Shown here in pieces: positions 1 to 8,025 of a stretch of 44,986 nucleotides of DNA. Source of the stretch: Henriciella sp. (lineage in GTDB: Bacteria; Pseudomonadota; Alphaproteobacteria; Caulobacterales; Hyphomonadaceae). Numbering within the stretch: the first letter of the stretch is position 1; each line of letters opens with the position of its first letter. The notes under the pieces were generated by a model, which saw only the letters and a program-made list of their open reading frames with translations, did not search any database and was not told the DNA's origin. The position numbers and the translations under genes were made by a program. The stretch is from NCBI GenBank assembly GCA_013214545.1, contig JABSQB010000025.1, forward strand, positions 1 to 44,986. The letters are read 5' to 3'.

Positions 1-148
1 GCTCACCCATATAGGTCAGAGTTCGAACAGCGACGACTTTCTGATAGGAATCAAAGCTGCGCACGAGTTCGATCTCGAATTTGTCGATCAGCTCTTGTTC
101 AAGCGGCTTCGCGAGACCTGTCTGGCCAATGTCAGTAATGGTCAGCAT
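1..148 (-). CDS. N-terminal part of a GNAT-like acetyltransferase (runs off window)
   Basis: Only the first 49 residues are present. The ATG at 148-146 overlaps the stop codon of the upstream gene (TGATG arrangement), so the two are probably translationally coupled. The visible stretch has a phenylalanine-rich helix followed by QKVVAVRTLTYMGE. This resembles the first motif of an alphaproteobacterial GNAT family in which a substrate-binding helix ends in an (R)xxxxxGEQ-like turn. The acetyl-CoA binding part would lie outside the window, so the family call is inference from a short fragment. Protein N-acetylation or sugar modification for flagellin is conceivable from the neighbourhood but not shown. 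Confidence 0.45.
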   Translation of the reverse strand, partial: MLTITDIGQTGLAKPLEQELIDKFEIELVRSFDSYQKVVAVRTLTYMGE

Positions 149-738
149 CAGGCAGCATCCTGTTTTGGACGGCGCACAGGCGGCTGCATCCACAGCTTGT
201 CGGCGCCGAAACCGGCAGGGTGAAAACCGATACTCTCCATGGAGCGAACGCCGTCATCTGTCGCGCCGCGCGCGAACGCCGGCACCTGGCCATAGCCGTC
301 GACCCGCATCGTTACCGTCGCCATCATCACGGCCTTGCGGGCCTCATGCGTGGCCCCGGCATAAGCGCCAACATAGACGCCGGCACATGTCTGCCCAAGC
401 GCTGCAAGATGCTCCTTCTCTGGCCCGCTTGGATCGAAATCACCGGATTGGATGGCCTTCAATCCGTCTGGAGAAACCGGAACAATGATGAAAATACCTT
501 CGATCGCCTCTCCGGGCGTTCCGAAAATCCAGGATGTCGACCCTGTAACGCTATTGATCCAATTGATCGTTTCGGCGGAGGTCAGCTCGCTATTGAGCAG
601 CTTTTCTGCAAGCGCCATCATCTCTGTATGTTCAGACGGCTTTGCCAAACGCCATCCAAACGCGCCCATGCCTTTGATGATCTCATCTCGGTTAAGTACG
701 AACGGGTAAGTTTCCAGTTCTCCAACAGTTTTGGTCAT
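148..738 (-). CDS. GNAT-like protein, uncharacterised (196 aa)
   Basis: I chose the ATG at 738 because AAGGAG (751-746) lies eight bases upstream; a longer reading from 771 has no such site. The C-terminal third (GQVPAFARGATDDGVRSMES followed by IGF and a terminal beta-strand with LWMQPP) looks like the last helix and strands of a GNAT acetyltransferase, where a residue-rich 'GxRxxxxxGF' segment is typical. The N-terminal half (about residues 1-90) has no motif I recognise. There are no signal peptide or membrane segments. It is the first gene of a two-gene operon with the overlapping partial GNAT-like gene and is divergent from the LysR regulator. The function is unknown and the GNAT assignment is moderate. 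Confidence 0.5.
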   Translation of the reverse strand: MTKTVGELETYPFVLNRDEIIKGMGAFGWRLAKPSEHTEMMALAEKLLNSELTSAETINWINSVTGSTSWIFGTPGEAIEGIFIIVPVSPDGLKAIQSGDFDPSGPEKEHLAALGQTCAGVYVGAYAGATHEARKAVMMATVTMRVDGYGQVPAFARGATDDGVRSMESIGFHPAGFGADKLWMQPPVRRPKQDAA

Positions 739-859
739 TGCTACGCTCCTTCTATTCTTATCGGATGGCACAATTCCCAGTAGGTCGATGCAGACAGAAT
801 CGAATTACGGTAGTACAGAAATGTAATAGGGCGGCGGATGATGGAGCGACTGCGGAGTA

Positions 860-1849
860 ATGTTTGAAAATTTAGACTGGGATAAACTCAAAGTATTCAG
901 CGTCGTGGCCGAATTGGGCAGCATGAATGCTGCAGCAACGCGGCTGAAAGAGACCGCCCCCACTGTTTCACGCAAGATAGACGAGCTGGAGCGTACCCTC
1001 AACGCGCGCCTCCTATATCGTTCACCGCGCGGCGTGACCCTGACCGAAGCCGGCAAGAAGGCGCTTCGCTATGCCGAGATCATGTCCGATGCCGCAGACG
1101 GCCTGAGAAGTGACGTGCTGGACCATGATCTACCTGCTGAAGGCCCAGTCACACTATGCACAGGCGACGGTCTCGCAGCCCACTGGATCGCACCGCACCT
1201 GCCAGACTTCCATCTACAGAACCCGAAGATCGAACTCCGCCTGGTAACGACCGACCAGCCCGACACAGACCTGCTGAATGAAAAATCAGAAATTGCCATC
1301 CAGTTCAGTGAACCTCTTAGACAGGAAATCGTCTCCAAGAAGCTCGGCATCTTGCACTATGCCTTCTTTGCCTCCCCGGAATATCTTGAGTCCTTCGGAC
1401 ACCCGGCAAGCCTGTTTGACCTGCACAATCACCGCTGCATCATCCACTCAGGCTATGTGAACCAGATGGAACGCTGGGCCCCGAAAGCGAAACAGTTTCG
1501 GGACCTGATAGACTTCTCGCTGGTGACAAATTCCGGTTCGGTGATGATTGAGGTTTGCTCCAATGGCGGCGGTATTGCGCTGTTGCCGACTTATGTTCAC
1601 AGCCTTGGCAAGAACATGGTGCCGTTGACCCTACCGGAAGTGGCTCCGATTCGCTTTTGGCTGACTTATACTGAGCGGGTGCGGCGCCTGGCGCGTGCAC
1701 AAATCGTGATTGATTGGCTGCGCGGCCTGTTCAACCAAAAGTTCTCACCCTGGTTCCGACCAAACTTCATCCATCCGCTGACGGCGGATCAGGAAGACTT
1801 GGCAAGCACGGCCCTCACGGAATCGTATTCAGTACACCAGAACGCGTAA
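860..1849 (+). CDS. LysR-family transcriptional regulator
   Basis: The 329-residue protein has the standard LysR layout. A winged helix-turn-helix spans roughly residues 5-65 (LKVFSVVAELGSMNAAATRL, then TVSRKIDELERTL and LLYRSPRGVTLTEAG), followed by a periplasmic-binding-protein-like effector domain from about residue 95. LysR proteins bind upstream of their targets and respond to a small metabolite; the effector here cannot be read from sequence. The start ATG at 860 has GCGGAG upstream. The gene is divergent from the GNAT-like operon at 738, with a 121-bp shared intergenic region, so that operon is the obvious candidate target. The C-terminus extends about 20 residues past the usual end of the fold and looks disordered. 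Confidence 0.9.
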   Translation: MFENLDWDKLKVFSVVAELGSMNAAATRLKETAPTVSRKIDELERTLNARLLYRSPRGVTLTEAGKKALRYAEIMSDAADGLRSDVLDHDLPAEGPVTLCTGDGLAAHWIAPHLPDFHLQNPKIELRLVTTDQPDTDLLNEKSEIAIQFSEPLRQEIVSKKLGILHYAFFASPEYLESFGHPASLFDLHNHRCIIHSGYVNQMERWAPKAKQFRDLIDFSLVTNSGSVMIEVCSNGGGIALLPTYVHSLGKNMVPLTLPEVAPIRFWLTYTERVRRLARAQIVIDWLRGLFNQKFSPWFRPNFIHPLTADQEDLASTALTESYSVHQNA

Positions 1850-1972
1850 TACCGACCTCCAATAAACGCATAACCTGTATTGCAAAAATGATGTAACTGA
1901 CCCACTTGCTATAAAGCGTCGGATGCGTGTCCAAATGATCAACTAAAGGGGATATCGGTAAGGTTCACGCAT

Positions 1973-2158
1973 ATGTCGGGTAAAAAAGATTTACCTGAAC
2001 GTCCCCCAGAATGGCGGGACAAAACTCCAATGGGCGAAGCGCTGCGTGCGCGATATCAGGAAATCCTGAATGAGCCCGTCCCTGAAAAACTCAAAAAGCT
2101 AATCGAAGCGTTGAAAGAAAAAGAACGTCGCGAAGCGTCTGAAGACGATTCTGAATAG
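1973..2158 (+). CDS. NepR-like small anti-sigma factor (general stress response)
   Basis: This is a 61-residue charged protein. Its core, ALRARYQEILNEPVPEKLKK followed by a leucine-containing helix, matches the two-helix NepR pattern (L..xYxxxxxEPVPxxxxxLxxxL). NepR proteins sequester the EcfG sigma factor and are released by phosphorylated PhyR. The start ATG lies at 1973 with TAAGG upstream. Neither an EcfG-type sigma factor nor PhyR is encoded nearby, which is unusual because nepR normally sits in that locus. The alternative is an unrelated small helical protein that shares the EPVP motif. The 123 bases upstream show no clear EcfG-type promoter (GGAAC with a CGTT). Confidence 0.6.
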   Translation: MSGKKDLPERPPEWRDKTPMGEALRARYQEILNEPVPEKLKKLIEALKEKERREASEDDSE

Positions 2159-2319
2159 ACGCGCTCAGCCTCTGCGATCGCTTGTTTTGCAGCGCAAAGG
2201 TCCAAGGCCAGCAGTTTTTTCATTTTTCTTCAGCGTCCCGGGAACAATCGGGAGTCGGGCCGCATATTCTTGGGTGTAGGACACGCTAATCACTGCGGAA
2301 TATGCGAAAGGACTTACAA

Positions 2320-2655
2320 ATGGGATCGGACCCGCTGATTGATCGCGAACTGCCACAATGGACCAAATCCAAGCGGCGGCATGCGCATTTTTCTCAAGCC
2401 ATCGAAACGGAAGACCTCGCCGACGCGGAGCTTGATGTTCAGATCGACATCCTCAAGGCGATGACGGCGAAATCATCGGAAAGCCCGCTCGACATGCTTC
2501 TAAAGCTGAAGCTCTGGGAGAGCTTCGTCTCGCCAAACGGTGAGATCGGCGAGGACGAAATTGAATCGCAGCTGATCCTGTCCGTCATCCGCGACTTGGA
2601 AGCGTTCCTTCAGAGCGATGGTGCGACGATGGCAACCTATGCGCAGGCGTCATAA
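2320..2655 (+). CDS. Hypothetical protein, 111 aa
   Basis: I do not recognise this protein. The ATG at 2320 is preferred over one at 2302 because AAAGGA sits seven bases upstream of it. The protein is soluble, acidic and mostly helical: a basic patch near residues 12-20 (KSKRR) is followed by acidic helices containing DLADAELDVQID and a final helix rich in hydrophobic residues. It has no cysteine pair, signal peptide or membrane segment. It follows the NepR-like gene by 161 bases and is convergent with the XRE regulator, so it could be a regulatory partner of either, but nothing in the sequence proves that. Confidence 0.6.
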   Translation: MGSDPLIDRELPQWTKSKRRHAHFSQAIETEDLADAELDVQIDILKAMTAKSSESPLDMLLKLKLWESFVSPNGEIGEDEIESQLILSVIRDLEAFLQSDGATMATYAQAS

Positions 2656-2723
2656 GGCACGCCTAAGCATAGCGAAGCAGCATTCAATCGAACCTGTATA
2701 AATTTCAGCAGGCGTTGCTCAGC

Positions 2724-3086
2724 CTAGCGCGCGCCAGCGAGACGCAAAACTTCGCGGACGGGGCCGAGATTGTTGCTCTGTCGCAGATCGAGCAGCAGGT
2801 TCATGCAGTCACTGAATTCAGTCGTGTCAGCCGCTTCGGACTCGCCGATACGATTGACCACGCCCTCGTCAAAGAACCAGCTGATCGGCAGATCGAGGAC
2901 TTGAGCGATCTCATATAGTGTACCGGCCGACACACGGTTCACGCCTTTTTCGTATTTCTGCACCTGCTGAAACGTCAGGCCGATCATGTTTCCAAGTTGC
3001 TCTTGAGTCAGTTTTGCATCCCGGCGGGCCTGACGGATTCGACGGCCAACTTGATGGTCCACGTGCGACGGTGTCTTCGCGCTCAT
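2724..3086 (-). CDS. XRE-family (Cro/CI-type) transcriptional regulator
   Basis: The 120-residue protein has a classic helix-turn-helix across about residues 14-68: IRQARRDAKLTQEQLGNMIG, then FQQVQKYEKGVNRVSAGTLY, then IAQVLDLPISWFF. This class of alphaproteobacterial regulator has a short C-terminal tail that may mediate dimerisation. The ATG at 3086 is chosen because GGAGAG lies six bases upstream; an in-frame ATG four codons earlier lacks a site. It lies on the same strand as, and 97 bases behind, the last gene of the flagellar export operon, so it may be co-transcribed or may regulate that operon. A GTAAAC/GTTTAC palindrome (3173-3186) in the gap is a possible operator. Confidence 0.88.
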   Translation of the reverse strand: MSAKTPSHVDHQVGRRIRQARRDAKLTQEQLGNMIGLTFQQVQKYEKGVNRVSAGTLYEIAQVLDLPISWFFDEGVVNRIGESEAADTTEFSDCMNLLLDLRQSNNLGPVREVLRLAGAR

Positions 3087-3172
3087 ATATCTCTCCATTA
3101 GCGTGCGGCGTGTTATGATTGAATATGCCGCTATTCGCGCAGCGATAGTATGCCGAGCATGGTGAAGAGAAA

Positions 3173-3186
3173 GTAAACCTGTTTAC
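3173..3186. promoter_or_regulatory. GTAAAC-CT-GTTTAC palindrome, possible operator
   Basis: Two perfect 6-bp inverted arms separated by two bases overlap the stop codon of the coiled-coil gene and lie about 90 bases upstream of the XRE regulator start. The size and symmetry suit a dimeric HTH repressor, so autoregulation by the XRE protein is a reasonable guess. No terminator-like T-run follows. Confidence 0.3.
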
Positions 3187-3509
3187 ACTGCCCCATCGTC
3201 GCGCAAAATCGACTGAGAACACATTGTTTCTTTTATAGATTTCTGAATTTCCGCCGCCTTGTCCTGCAAGGCGCGCACTTGTTCCATAAAAGCTTGATCT
3301 CTCGCTTGTAAGTAGCGCCCATAGCCATTTTGCAGGCTGATTCGAGCAAATCCGTCGCTTTCGCGATCAAGTTTTGCCCGCTCTTCGACGAGCTCTTTTT
3401 GCTTGCGTTCGATCAGGCGAATCTCTGCCATGACGGCGCTGAGCTGGCGCACCTGGTTTTGATGTTTCAGGTCGAGCAGTTTCGGAACAATCTCATTCGG
3501 TTCAATCAT
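3183..3509 (-). CDS. Coiled-coil protein at end of export operon, candidate FliJ-like
   Basis: The real protein has 108 residues. The frame stays open further upstream, but that stretch lies inside flhB; the start MIEPNEIVPKLL at 3509 overlaps the flhB stop codon by a few bases, as expected for coupled genes. It is almost entirely helical and charged with heptad spacing (about residues 12-55 and 70-97, for example AEIRLIERKQKELVEERAKL), a two-helix coiled coil. FliJ, the stalk of the FliI export ATPase, has this architecture but is usually about 140-150 residues and encoded next to fliI. No other fliJ candidate occurs in the locus. The assignment rests on shape and position, not on sequence signature. 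Confidence 0.5.
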   Translation of the reverse strand: MIEPNEIVPKLLDLKHQNQVRQLSAVMAEIRLIERKQKELVEERAKLDRESDGFARISLQNGYGRYLQARDQAFMEQVRALQDKAAEIQKSIKETMCSQSILRDDGAV

Positions 3510-4590
3510 TGCGCGCCCCCAAATGCTGGCGAACACGTTCGACATACTGGATCGCTGCCGCAACTGCGGCGAAGTGTTCGCGCTTAATCTCTTCATCGAT
3601 CTCAACCACGCGATACATCGAGCGCGTGGTTGGCGGATCGCGATAGATCGGAACACCATTTGCCTGCGCGACTTCGCGGATCTTGGCCGCGAGGTGATCC
3701 ACCCCCTTAGCGACGCAGATCGGCGCGTCATCGCTTTCCGGATCCCACTTGAGCGCAACCGCATAGTGTTCCGGGTTGACCATCACGACGGTCGCGGACT
3801 CGACGTTCTTTAGCATGTCGCTGCGCGTGATCTGCGTACCGCGCTCCCGGCGTTGTTGCTTGAGTTGCGGGTCGCCCTCGTTCTGCTTCATCTCTTTCTT
3901 TAGGTCTTCGCGGGTCATGCGCAGGCGCTGGCCGTGCAGATAGTGCTGAAGCGGCAGATCAAGCAGTGCCAGAACCACTTGAAAGACGAAGAAGTAGAAA
4001 ATCAGCTTGAGGATCTGGTTCAGCGTGAACTCACCCAGCCCCTCTCGCCCAAGCGCGCTGGCGCCATAATACTCAGTCGCAAAATAGAGCAGGAAATAGG
4101 CTGCGATCAGCCCGGCAAAGATCATCTTGGCAGCGTCTTTGAGAAAATCGAGCAGGCCTTTAGCACCGTACTTTTTCTTGATGTTCTCAATCGGCGACAA
4201 CTTCTTCACGTCGGGTTGGATCTTCTTGGTCGAGAAGGCGATCCCGCGCTGCAGGATGAGGACGAGGATGACACACGACGCGAGCACCAAGAACATTGGC
4301 AGCAATGAGAACATGATATCCGCCAGCGTTCGGCGGGTCTGAACCCCGTGGTCGGTGAAGATGTCGGTTGCGTACTCTTCCGCATAATAGAACAGACTGG
4401 AAAAATCGGAGGTCAGTTTTCCAGAAGTGAAAGAGACAAACACGATAGCCGAGATTCCGATACCAATAAGGAGGCCAAGCGTATTGGCCTCCTTGGACAT
4501 TGGAACATCACCATCCTCTCGCGCCTGTCGCAGGCGCTCTTCGGAGGCTTCAAATTCCTTTTCGCCGGATTGTTCTTCCTGTTCAGCCAT
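3502..4590 (-). CDS. flhB: Flagellar export switch protein FlhB
   Basis: FlhB is an inner-membrane component of the flagellar type III export gate that switches export from rod/hook to filament substrates after self-cleavage. The 362 residues show the N-terminal 'SEERLRQAREDGDVPMSKE' signature, four membrane segments (about 37-57, 93-115, 150-172, 192-212) and a cytoplasmic domain. The cleavage loop reads NPEH (272-275) instead of the usual NPTH: the asparagine-proline bond needed for cleavage is kept and Thr is replaced by Glu. The distal part (DPPTTRSMYRVVEIDEEIK) is also more divergent than usual. It follows fliR by six bases and overlaps the coiled-coil gene. Confidence 0.96.
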   Translation of the reverse strand: MAEQEEQSGEKEFEASEERLRQAREDGDVPMSKEANTLGLLIGIGISAIVFVSFTSGKLTSDFSSLFYYAEEYATDIFTDHGVQTRRTLADIMFSLLPMFLVLASCVILVLILQRGIAFSTKKIQPDVKKLSPIENIKKKYGAKGLLDFLKDAAKMIFAGLIAAYFLLYFATEYYGASALGREGLGEFTLNQILKLIFYFFVFQVVLALLDLPLQHYLHGQRLRMTREDLKKEMKQNEGDPQLKQQRRERGTQITRSDMLKNVESATVVMVNPEHYAVALKWDPESDDAPICVAKGVDHLAAKIREVAQANGVPIYRDPPTTRSMYRVVEIDEEIKREHFAAVAAAIQYVERVRQHLGARND

Positions 4591-4596
4591 GGCGTT

Positions 4597-5355
4597 CTAC
4601 AACCACACAATCAGTTGCATGATCCGCTCCTGCCAGACCATCAACAGCGCACCAATCGACACGGCAAGCAGGAACAGCCCGGCGCCCACCAGGAATGGCG
4701 CGCCGACAAAAGCCACCATCATTTGCGGCATGGCTTTGTTGATGAAGCCGAGACAGATATTGTAAAGCAGGTTCATCGCCACAAACGGCCAGGACAGCAT
4801 GATGGCAAACGCAAACGCGGCATAAATGCTGTCAAACAGATAGGCTTGCCCAGTCCACGAAACGGAGCCAATCGGCACCGTCTCATACAGTCCGATCCAG
4901 CTGGTGATGACCTGAACGTGGAAATCCATAGAGAATAAAAGCGCCGCACCAGCCATGGTCAGAAGGTTTGCCGTCGCCGTCTGCGCCTCATCATCCATTG
5001 CCACACCGAGAAACTGAGACAGACCGATCGACTGCGCGATGACCGAACCCGCAATGCTCAACGCCCAGATGATCACGCGAAGGCCAATCCCGAGAAACAG
5101 GCTGAGCAGAACTTCGGTGAACATCACAAGCATGAAATCCGCTGTCTGGGTCGGGATTTCGTAATTGGTAATGCCCAGCCCAGAGATTGCTGCTGATAGA
5201 GCGAGCAGGACCATGACACGCACTTGTGTCGGGATCACGCGCTCGCCGATGCCCGGAATCAAGATGATCACAAACGACAGCCGCGCGACAGTCAGCATGA
5301 ACTGCCCCACCCAGTCCGCCAGGTCAGGGCCAAGCAGATCTATGAACGGGATCAT
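4597..5355 (-). CDS. fliR: Flagellar export gate protein FliR
   Basis: FliR joins FliP and FliQ in the helical export pore at the centre of the MS ring. The 252-residue length is normal, and there are about six hydrophobic segments spread over the whole protein (for example VMVLLALSAAISGLG and LLFSMDFHVQVITSWIGLYE, which contains the usual 'DxHxxxI..L' pattern). The ATG at 5355 overlaps the flhA stop codon in an ATGA arrangement, indicating coupled translation. Its partners fliQ and flhA lie directly upstream, while fliP lies 24 kb away in the fliF operon. Confidence 0.95.
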   Translation of the reverse strand: MIPFIDLLGPDLADWVGQFMLTVARLSFVIILIPGIGERVIPTQVRVMVLLALSAAISGLGITNYEIPTQTADFMLVMFTEVLLSLFLGIGLRVIIWALSIAGSVIAQSIGLSQFLGVAMDDEAQTATANLLTMAGAALLFSMDFHVQVITSWIGLYETVPIGSVSWTGQAYLFDSIYAAFAFAIMLSWPFVAMNLLYNICLGFINKAMPQMMVAFVGAPFLVGAGLFLLAVSIGALLMVWQERIMQLIVWL

Positions 5356-7430
5356 ACCACGCCTACAATTTGCGGCTTGGTGCCGGACTTGATCTCTTCA
5401 TAGGCGAGGACAGCGTTCCGAATGCCTTTGCTGGCGAGCACGGTCTGCAAGAAGCGCCGTCGCTTGGAGGAGGTCGCAATCGAGGCAACAACGCCGCGCG
5501 ATGCAGTCTCGTTGAGCTTTTCCTGGATGCCATTCAGGAGCTCGCTAAACAGCTCTGGCGGCAGCGCAATATCGGTGGCGCCACCTTCTGATTTGATTTC
5601 ATGCTCAGCGAATTTCTGTTCCCAATTGGTCGATAACTGAACCAGCGGTAGCCGCCCTTCCCCGTCCTGCAACTTGTTGAGGATCTGGAAGGACAAGCGC
5701 TGGCGCACCAACTCAATAATGTGGGTGAGCGCAGCCCCTTGAGACTTTGCCTCGCCAACCGTTTCCAGGATCAGGAAGATGTTACGGATCGAAACGCGTT
5801 CCTCGAGCAGGGCGCGAAGCACTGACAAGAGGAGCTCAGGCGCCACCTTGGTTGGAATGTACTCGTCCAGCAGTCGTTTGTTATTGGAGGCGCGATCCTC
5901 ATCCGAGACATTGCTCAACGCATCTAGCGTGTTGAGCATCACCATACGGGTAAAGATCAGCGAGAAATTGGCCTGGATCAGTTCCAGCATGTGCGTGGCG
6001 AGAACCTCAATCGGCTCAATCACTGGCACGCCCGCAGCCACCAGTTCCTGTTTCTTGGTGGTCGGCAGCCAACGCGCAGATGCTTTGTAGACTGGCTCCT
6101 GAACCTTCTCACCCTGTAAGTGCGGTAACTGGTCTTCTTCCATCAACGCCAGCATGGAGCCGGGCCGCAGCAAGCCTGTATCAACAGGCACGCCCTGTAT
6201 CTTCAGACGATAGATGTTGCGCTCTAGCGTTGGGTTGTCCGTCATGCGGATTGACGGCAGCACAAAGCCATACTCCTCAGCGATATAACGACGGATCTTC
6301 TCGATCCGCGCCTCGATCCCGCTATCGCCTTGCAGCACGGTTGCGACGAGATCAGGCGCGACTTCGAGATGGATTTCATCAGAGTGAATTGAGTCGCCAA
6401 TCTGGTCGGCTTTTTTGATCTCTTCCTGCTCTTCCGTGCCTGCGTTCTGTTCCAGTTCCTGCTGATGTTTTCGCAAGAAGTAAGCAGCAGCCCCAAACCC
6501 GATCGCAGCGGCCATGAAGGGCACGAATGGCAGGCCGGGGAACAGCGCGAAGACGGTCAGCAGACCAGCGACAATCATCAGTGCCGTCGCATTGCCGCCA
6601 AGCTGCTTGCCGAGCGCCTCGTCAATCGCGCCATCATCACGCCCTTTAGAGAGCAGCAGCGCTGCAGAGACTGAAACGATGACCGCAGGGATCTGAGAGA
6701 CCAGGCCGTCACCAACTGTCAGGATGGAATAGTTGGCCGCAGCCTCTCCAATGGAGAGGCCGTGTGCGCCAACCCCAAATCCGATCCCTGCAATCAGGTT
6801 GAGCGCAGTGATCAGAAGGCCGGCAATCGCATCGCCTTTTACAAACTTGGACGCACCGTCGAGAGAACCGAGGAAACTGGCTTCTTCTTGTTCTTTCTGG
6901 CGGCGCTGGCGGGCTTCTTCATGGCTGATGGCACCAACGGCGAGATCGGAGTCGATGGCGAGCTGCTTGCCCGGCATCGCGTCCAAGGCGAAGCGGGCGC
7001 CGACCTCGGCCATACGTCCCGCGCCTTTGGTGATGACCATGAAGTTCACAATGATGAGCACGCCGAAGACAACAAGGCCGACGAACAAATTGCCGCCCAT
7101 GATGAACATGGCGAAGCCTTCAATCACGCCACCCGCAGCGTCTGTGCCGGTATGACCTTCAGAGATGATCAGCTTGGTCGAAGAGACGTTCAGCGCAAGG
7201 CGCAAGATCAGCGAGGCCAGCAGCACGCTCGGAAAGGACGAGAAGTCGAGCGGCTTTTCAATAAAGATCGAAGTGGTGAAGATCAGGATCGCAAACGCGA
7301 AGGAGGCGGTCAGGCCAAGGTCCAGCACCCAGGCGGGGACCGGCAACACCATGACCAGAATTACCAACATCAGACCAATCGCGAGCAACGCGGTCGGTTT
7401 GGACAGATCGAGCAGTTTCATGTCTGACAT
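5352..7430 (-). CDS. flhA: Flagellar export apparatus protein FlhA
   Basis: FlhA is the large FHIPEP-family export gate protein that forms a nonameric cytoplasmic ring, docks chaperone-substrate complexes and channels protons. The 692-residue length is typical. About eight N-terminal membrane helices end near residue 330. The conserved cytoplasmic loop is present (ARFALDAMPGKQLAIDSDL and then RRQKEQEEASFLGSLDGASK), followed by a soluble C-terminal domain. The start at 7430 has GAGGCG upstream; a second in-frame ATG follows three codons later. It sits between fliQ (7 bases upstream) and fliR (4-base overlap). Confidence 0.97.
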   Translation of the reverse strand: MSDMKLLDLSKPTALLAIGLMLVILVMVLPVPAWVLDLGLTASFAFAILIFTTSIFIEKPLDFSSFPSVLLASLILRLALNVSSTKLIISEGHTGTDAAGGVIEGFAMFIMGGNLFVGLVVFGVLIIVNFMVITKGAGRMAEVGARFALDAMPGKQLAIDSDLAVGAISHEEARQRRQKEQEEASFLGSLDGASKFVKGDAIAGLLITALNLIAGIGFGVGAHGLSIGEAAANYSILTVGDGLVSQIPAVIVSVSAALLLSKGRDDGAIDEALGKQLGGNATALMIVAGLLTVFALFPGLPFVPFMAAAIGFGAAAYFLRKHQQELEQNAGTEEQEEIKKADQIGDSIHSDEIHLEVAPDLVATVLQGDSGIEARIEKIRRYIAEEYGFVLPSIRMTDNPTLERNIYRLKIQGVPVDTGLLRPGSMLALMEEDQLPHLQGEKVQEPVYKASARWLPTTKKQELVAAGVPVIEPIEVLATHMLELIQANFSLIFTRMVMLNTLDALSNVSDEDRASNNKRLLDEYIPTKVAPELLLSVLRALLEERVSIRNIFLILETVGEAKSQGAALTHIIELVRQRLSFQILNKLQDGEGRLPLVQLSTNWEQKFAEHEIKSEGGATDIALPPELFSELLNGIQEKLNETASRGVVASIATSSKRRRFLQTVLASKGIRNAVLAYEEIKSGTKPQIVGVV

Positions 7431-7437
7431 CCGCGCC

Positions 7438-7701
7438 TCACCCCAATATCAATGGGATGATCGTATTGTTGAAAAGATCGAGGCAGACACGCGTCATGTA
7501 TCCGATAGAGAGGAAGAAGACGACAACGACCGCGACAATCTTCGGCACAAAGGTCAGCGTCATTTCCTGCACCGAGGTCAGCGCTTGAACCAGGCCAATG
7601 GCAAAGCCGAGCACCAGCGTCACTCCGAGAATGGGAAGCCCCATCAAAACGCCGGTCCACAATGATGCCCGCAGGACTTCAAAGATTTCAGATTCGCCCA
7701 T
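7438..7701 (-). CDS. fliQ: Flagellar export gate protein FliQ
   Basis: This small 87-residue protein has two membrane helices (about 16-40 and 55-75), the normal FliQ form. The signature GLPILGVTLVLGFAIGLVQA followed by a TSVQEMTLTFVPKI loop is characteristic. Four copies of FliQ line the export pore outside the FliP-FliR core. The gene lies between fliE and flhA in the export operon and begins with ATG at 7701. Confidence 0.95.
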   Translation of the reverse strand: MGESEIFEVLRASLWTGVLMGLPILGVTLVLGFAIGLVQALTSVQEMTLTFVPKIVAVVVVFFLSIGYMTRVCLDLFNNTIIPLILG

Positions 7702-7718
7702 CTATCCCGAGACTCCTA

Positions 7719-8015
7719 CTAAACTGGCATGCGCAGTAATTCCTGATATGCCTCAACGACTTTGTCGCGGACCGTTACAGCGGTTTCGAGGACCATTTCC
7801 GCATTGGCCAAGGCCTCAACCATGGCATGCGGATCAGCGCCGGTGACAGCCGTCTCCACGGCGGCTTTTTCAGCCTCCTGGATGGCTGTCTTGAAGTCCG
7901 ACACGCCCTTGGCGACAGGGTTGTTATCCTCTGCCGGTTTCGCCGCGCCGCTGGTCGGCGTCTGGATCTTGGCCGGGTTGATCGAAGCGTAGGCGCCAAA
8001 TCCGAAATTGGTCAC
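7719..8015 (-). CDS. fliE: MS-ring/rod junction protein FliE
   Basis: The 98-residue protein matches FliE: a variable N-terminus and a helical C-terminal half with MVEALANAEMVLETAVTVRD and KVVEAYQELLRMPV, the segment that anchors the proximal rod to the MS ring and export gate. It starts with GTG at 8015, supported by GGAGAG five bases upstream. The following genes are fliQ and flhA; flgC and flgB are upstream in the same operon. FliE is the first substrate of the export machine. Confidence 0.93.
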   Translation of the reverse strand: MTNFGFGAYASINPAKIQTPTSGAAKPAEDNNPVAKGVSDFKTAIQEAEKAAVETAVTGADPHAMVEALANAEMVLETAVTVRDKVVEAYQELLRMPV

Positions 8016-8025
8016 TTAACTCTCC

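Noticed and set aside
3510-3764. Longer reading of the FliJ-like coiled-coil gene
   Set aside because: The added residues lie inside flhB, are Arg/Ser-rich and low-quality, and the start at 3509 next to the flhB stop is natural.
4348-4938. 196-codon plus-strand open frame
   Set aside because: Shadow of flhB and fliR, rich in His/Arg/Gln, without a start site.
6762-7427. 221-codon plus-strand open frame inside flhA
   Set aside because: Antisense shadow of flhA with Asp/Arg/Gln-rich composition and no ribosome site.
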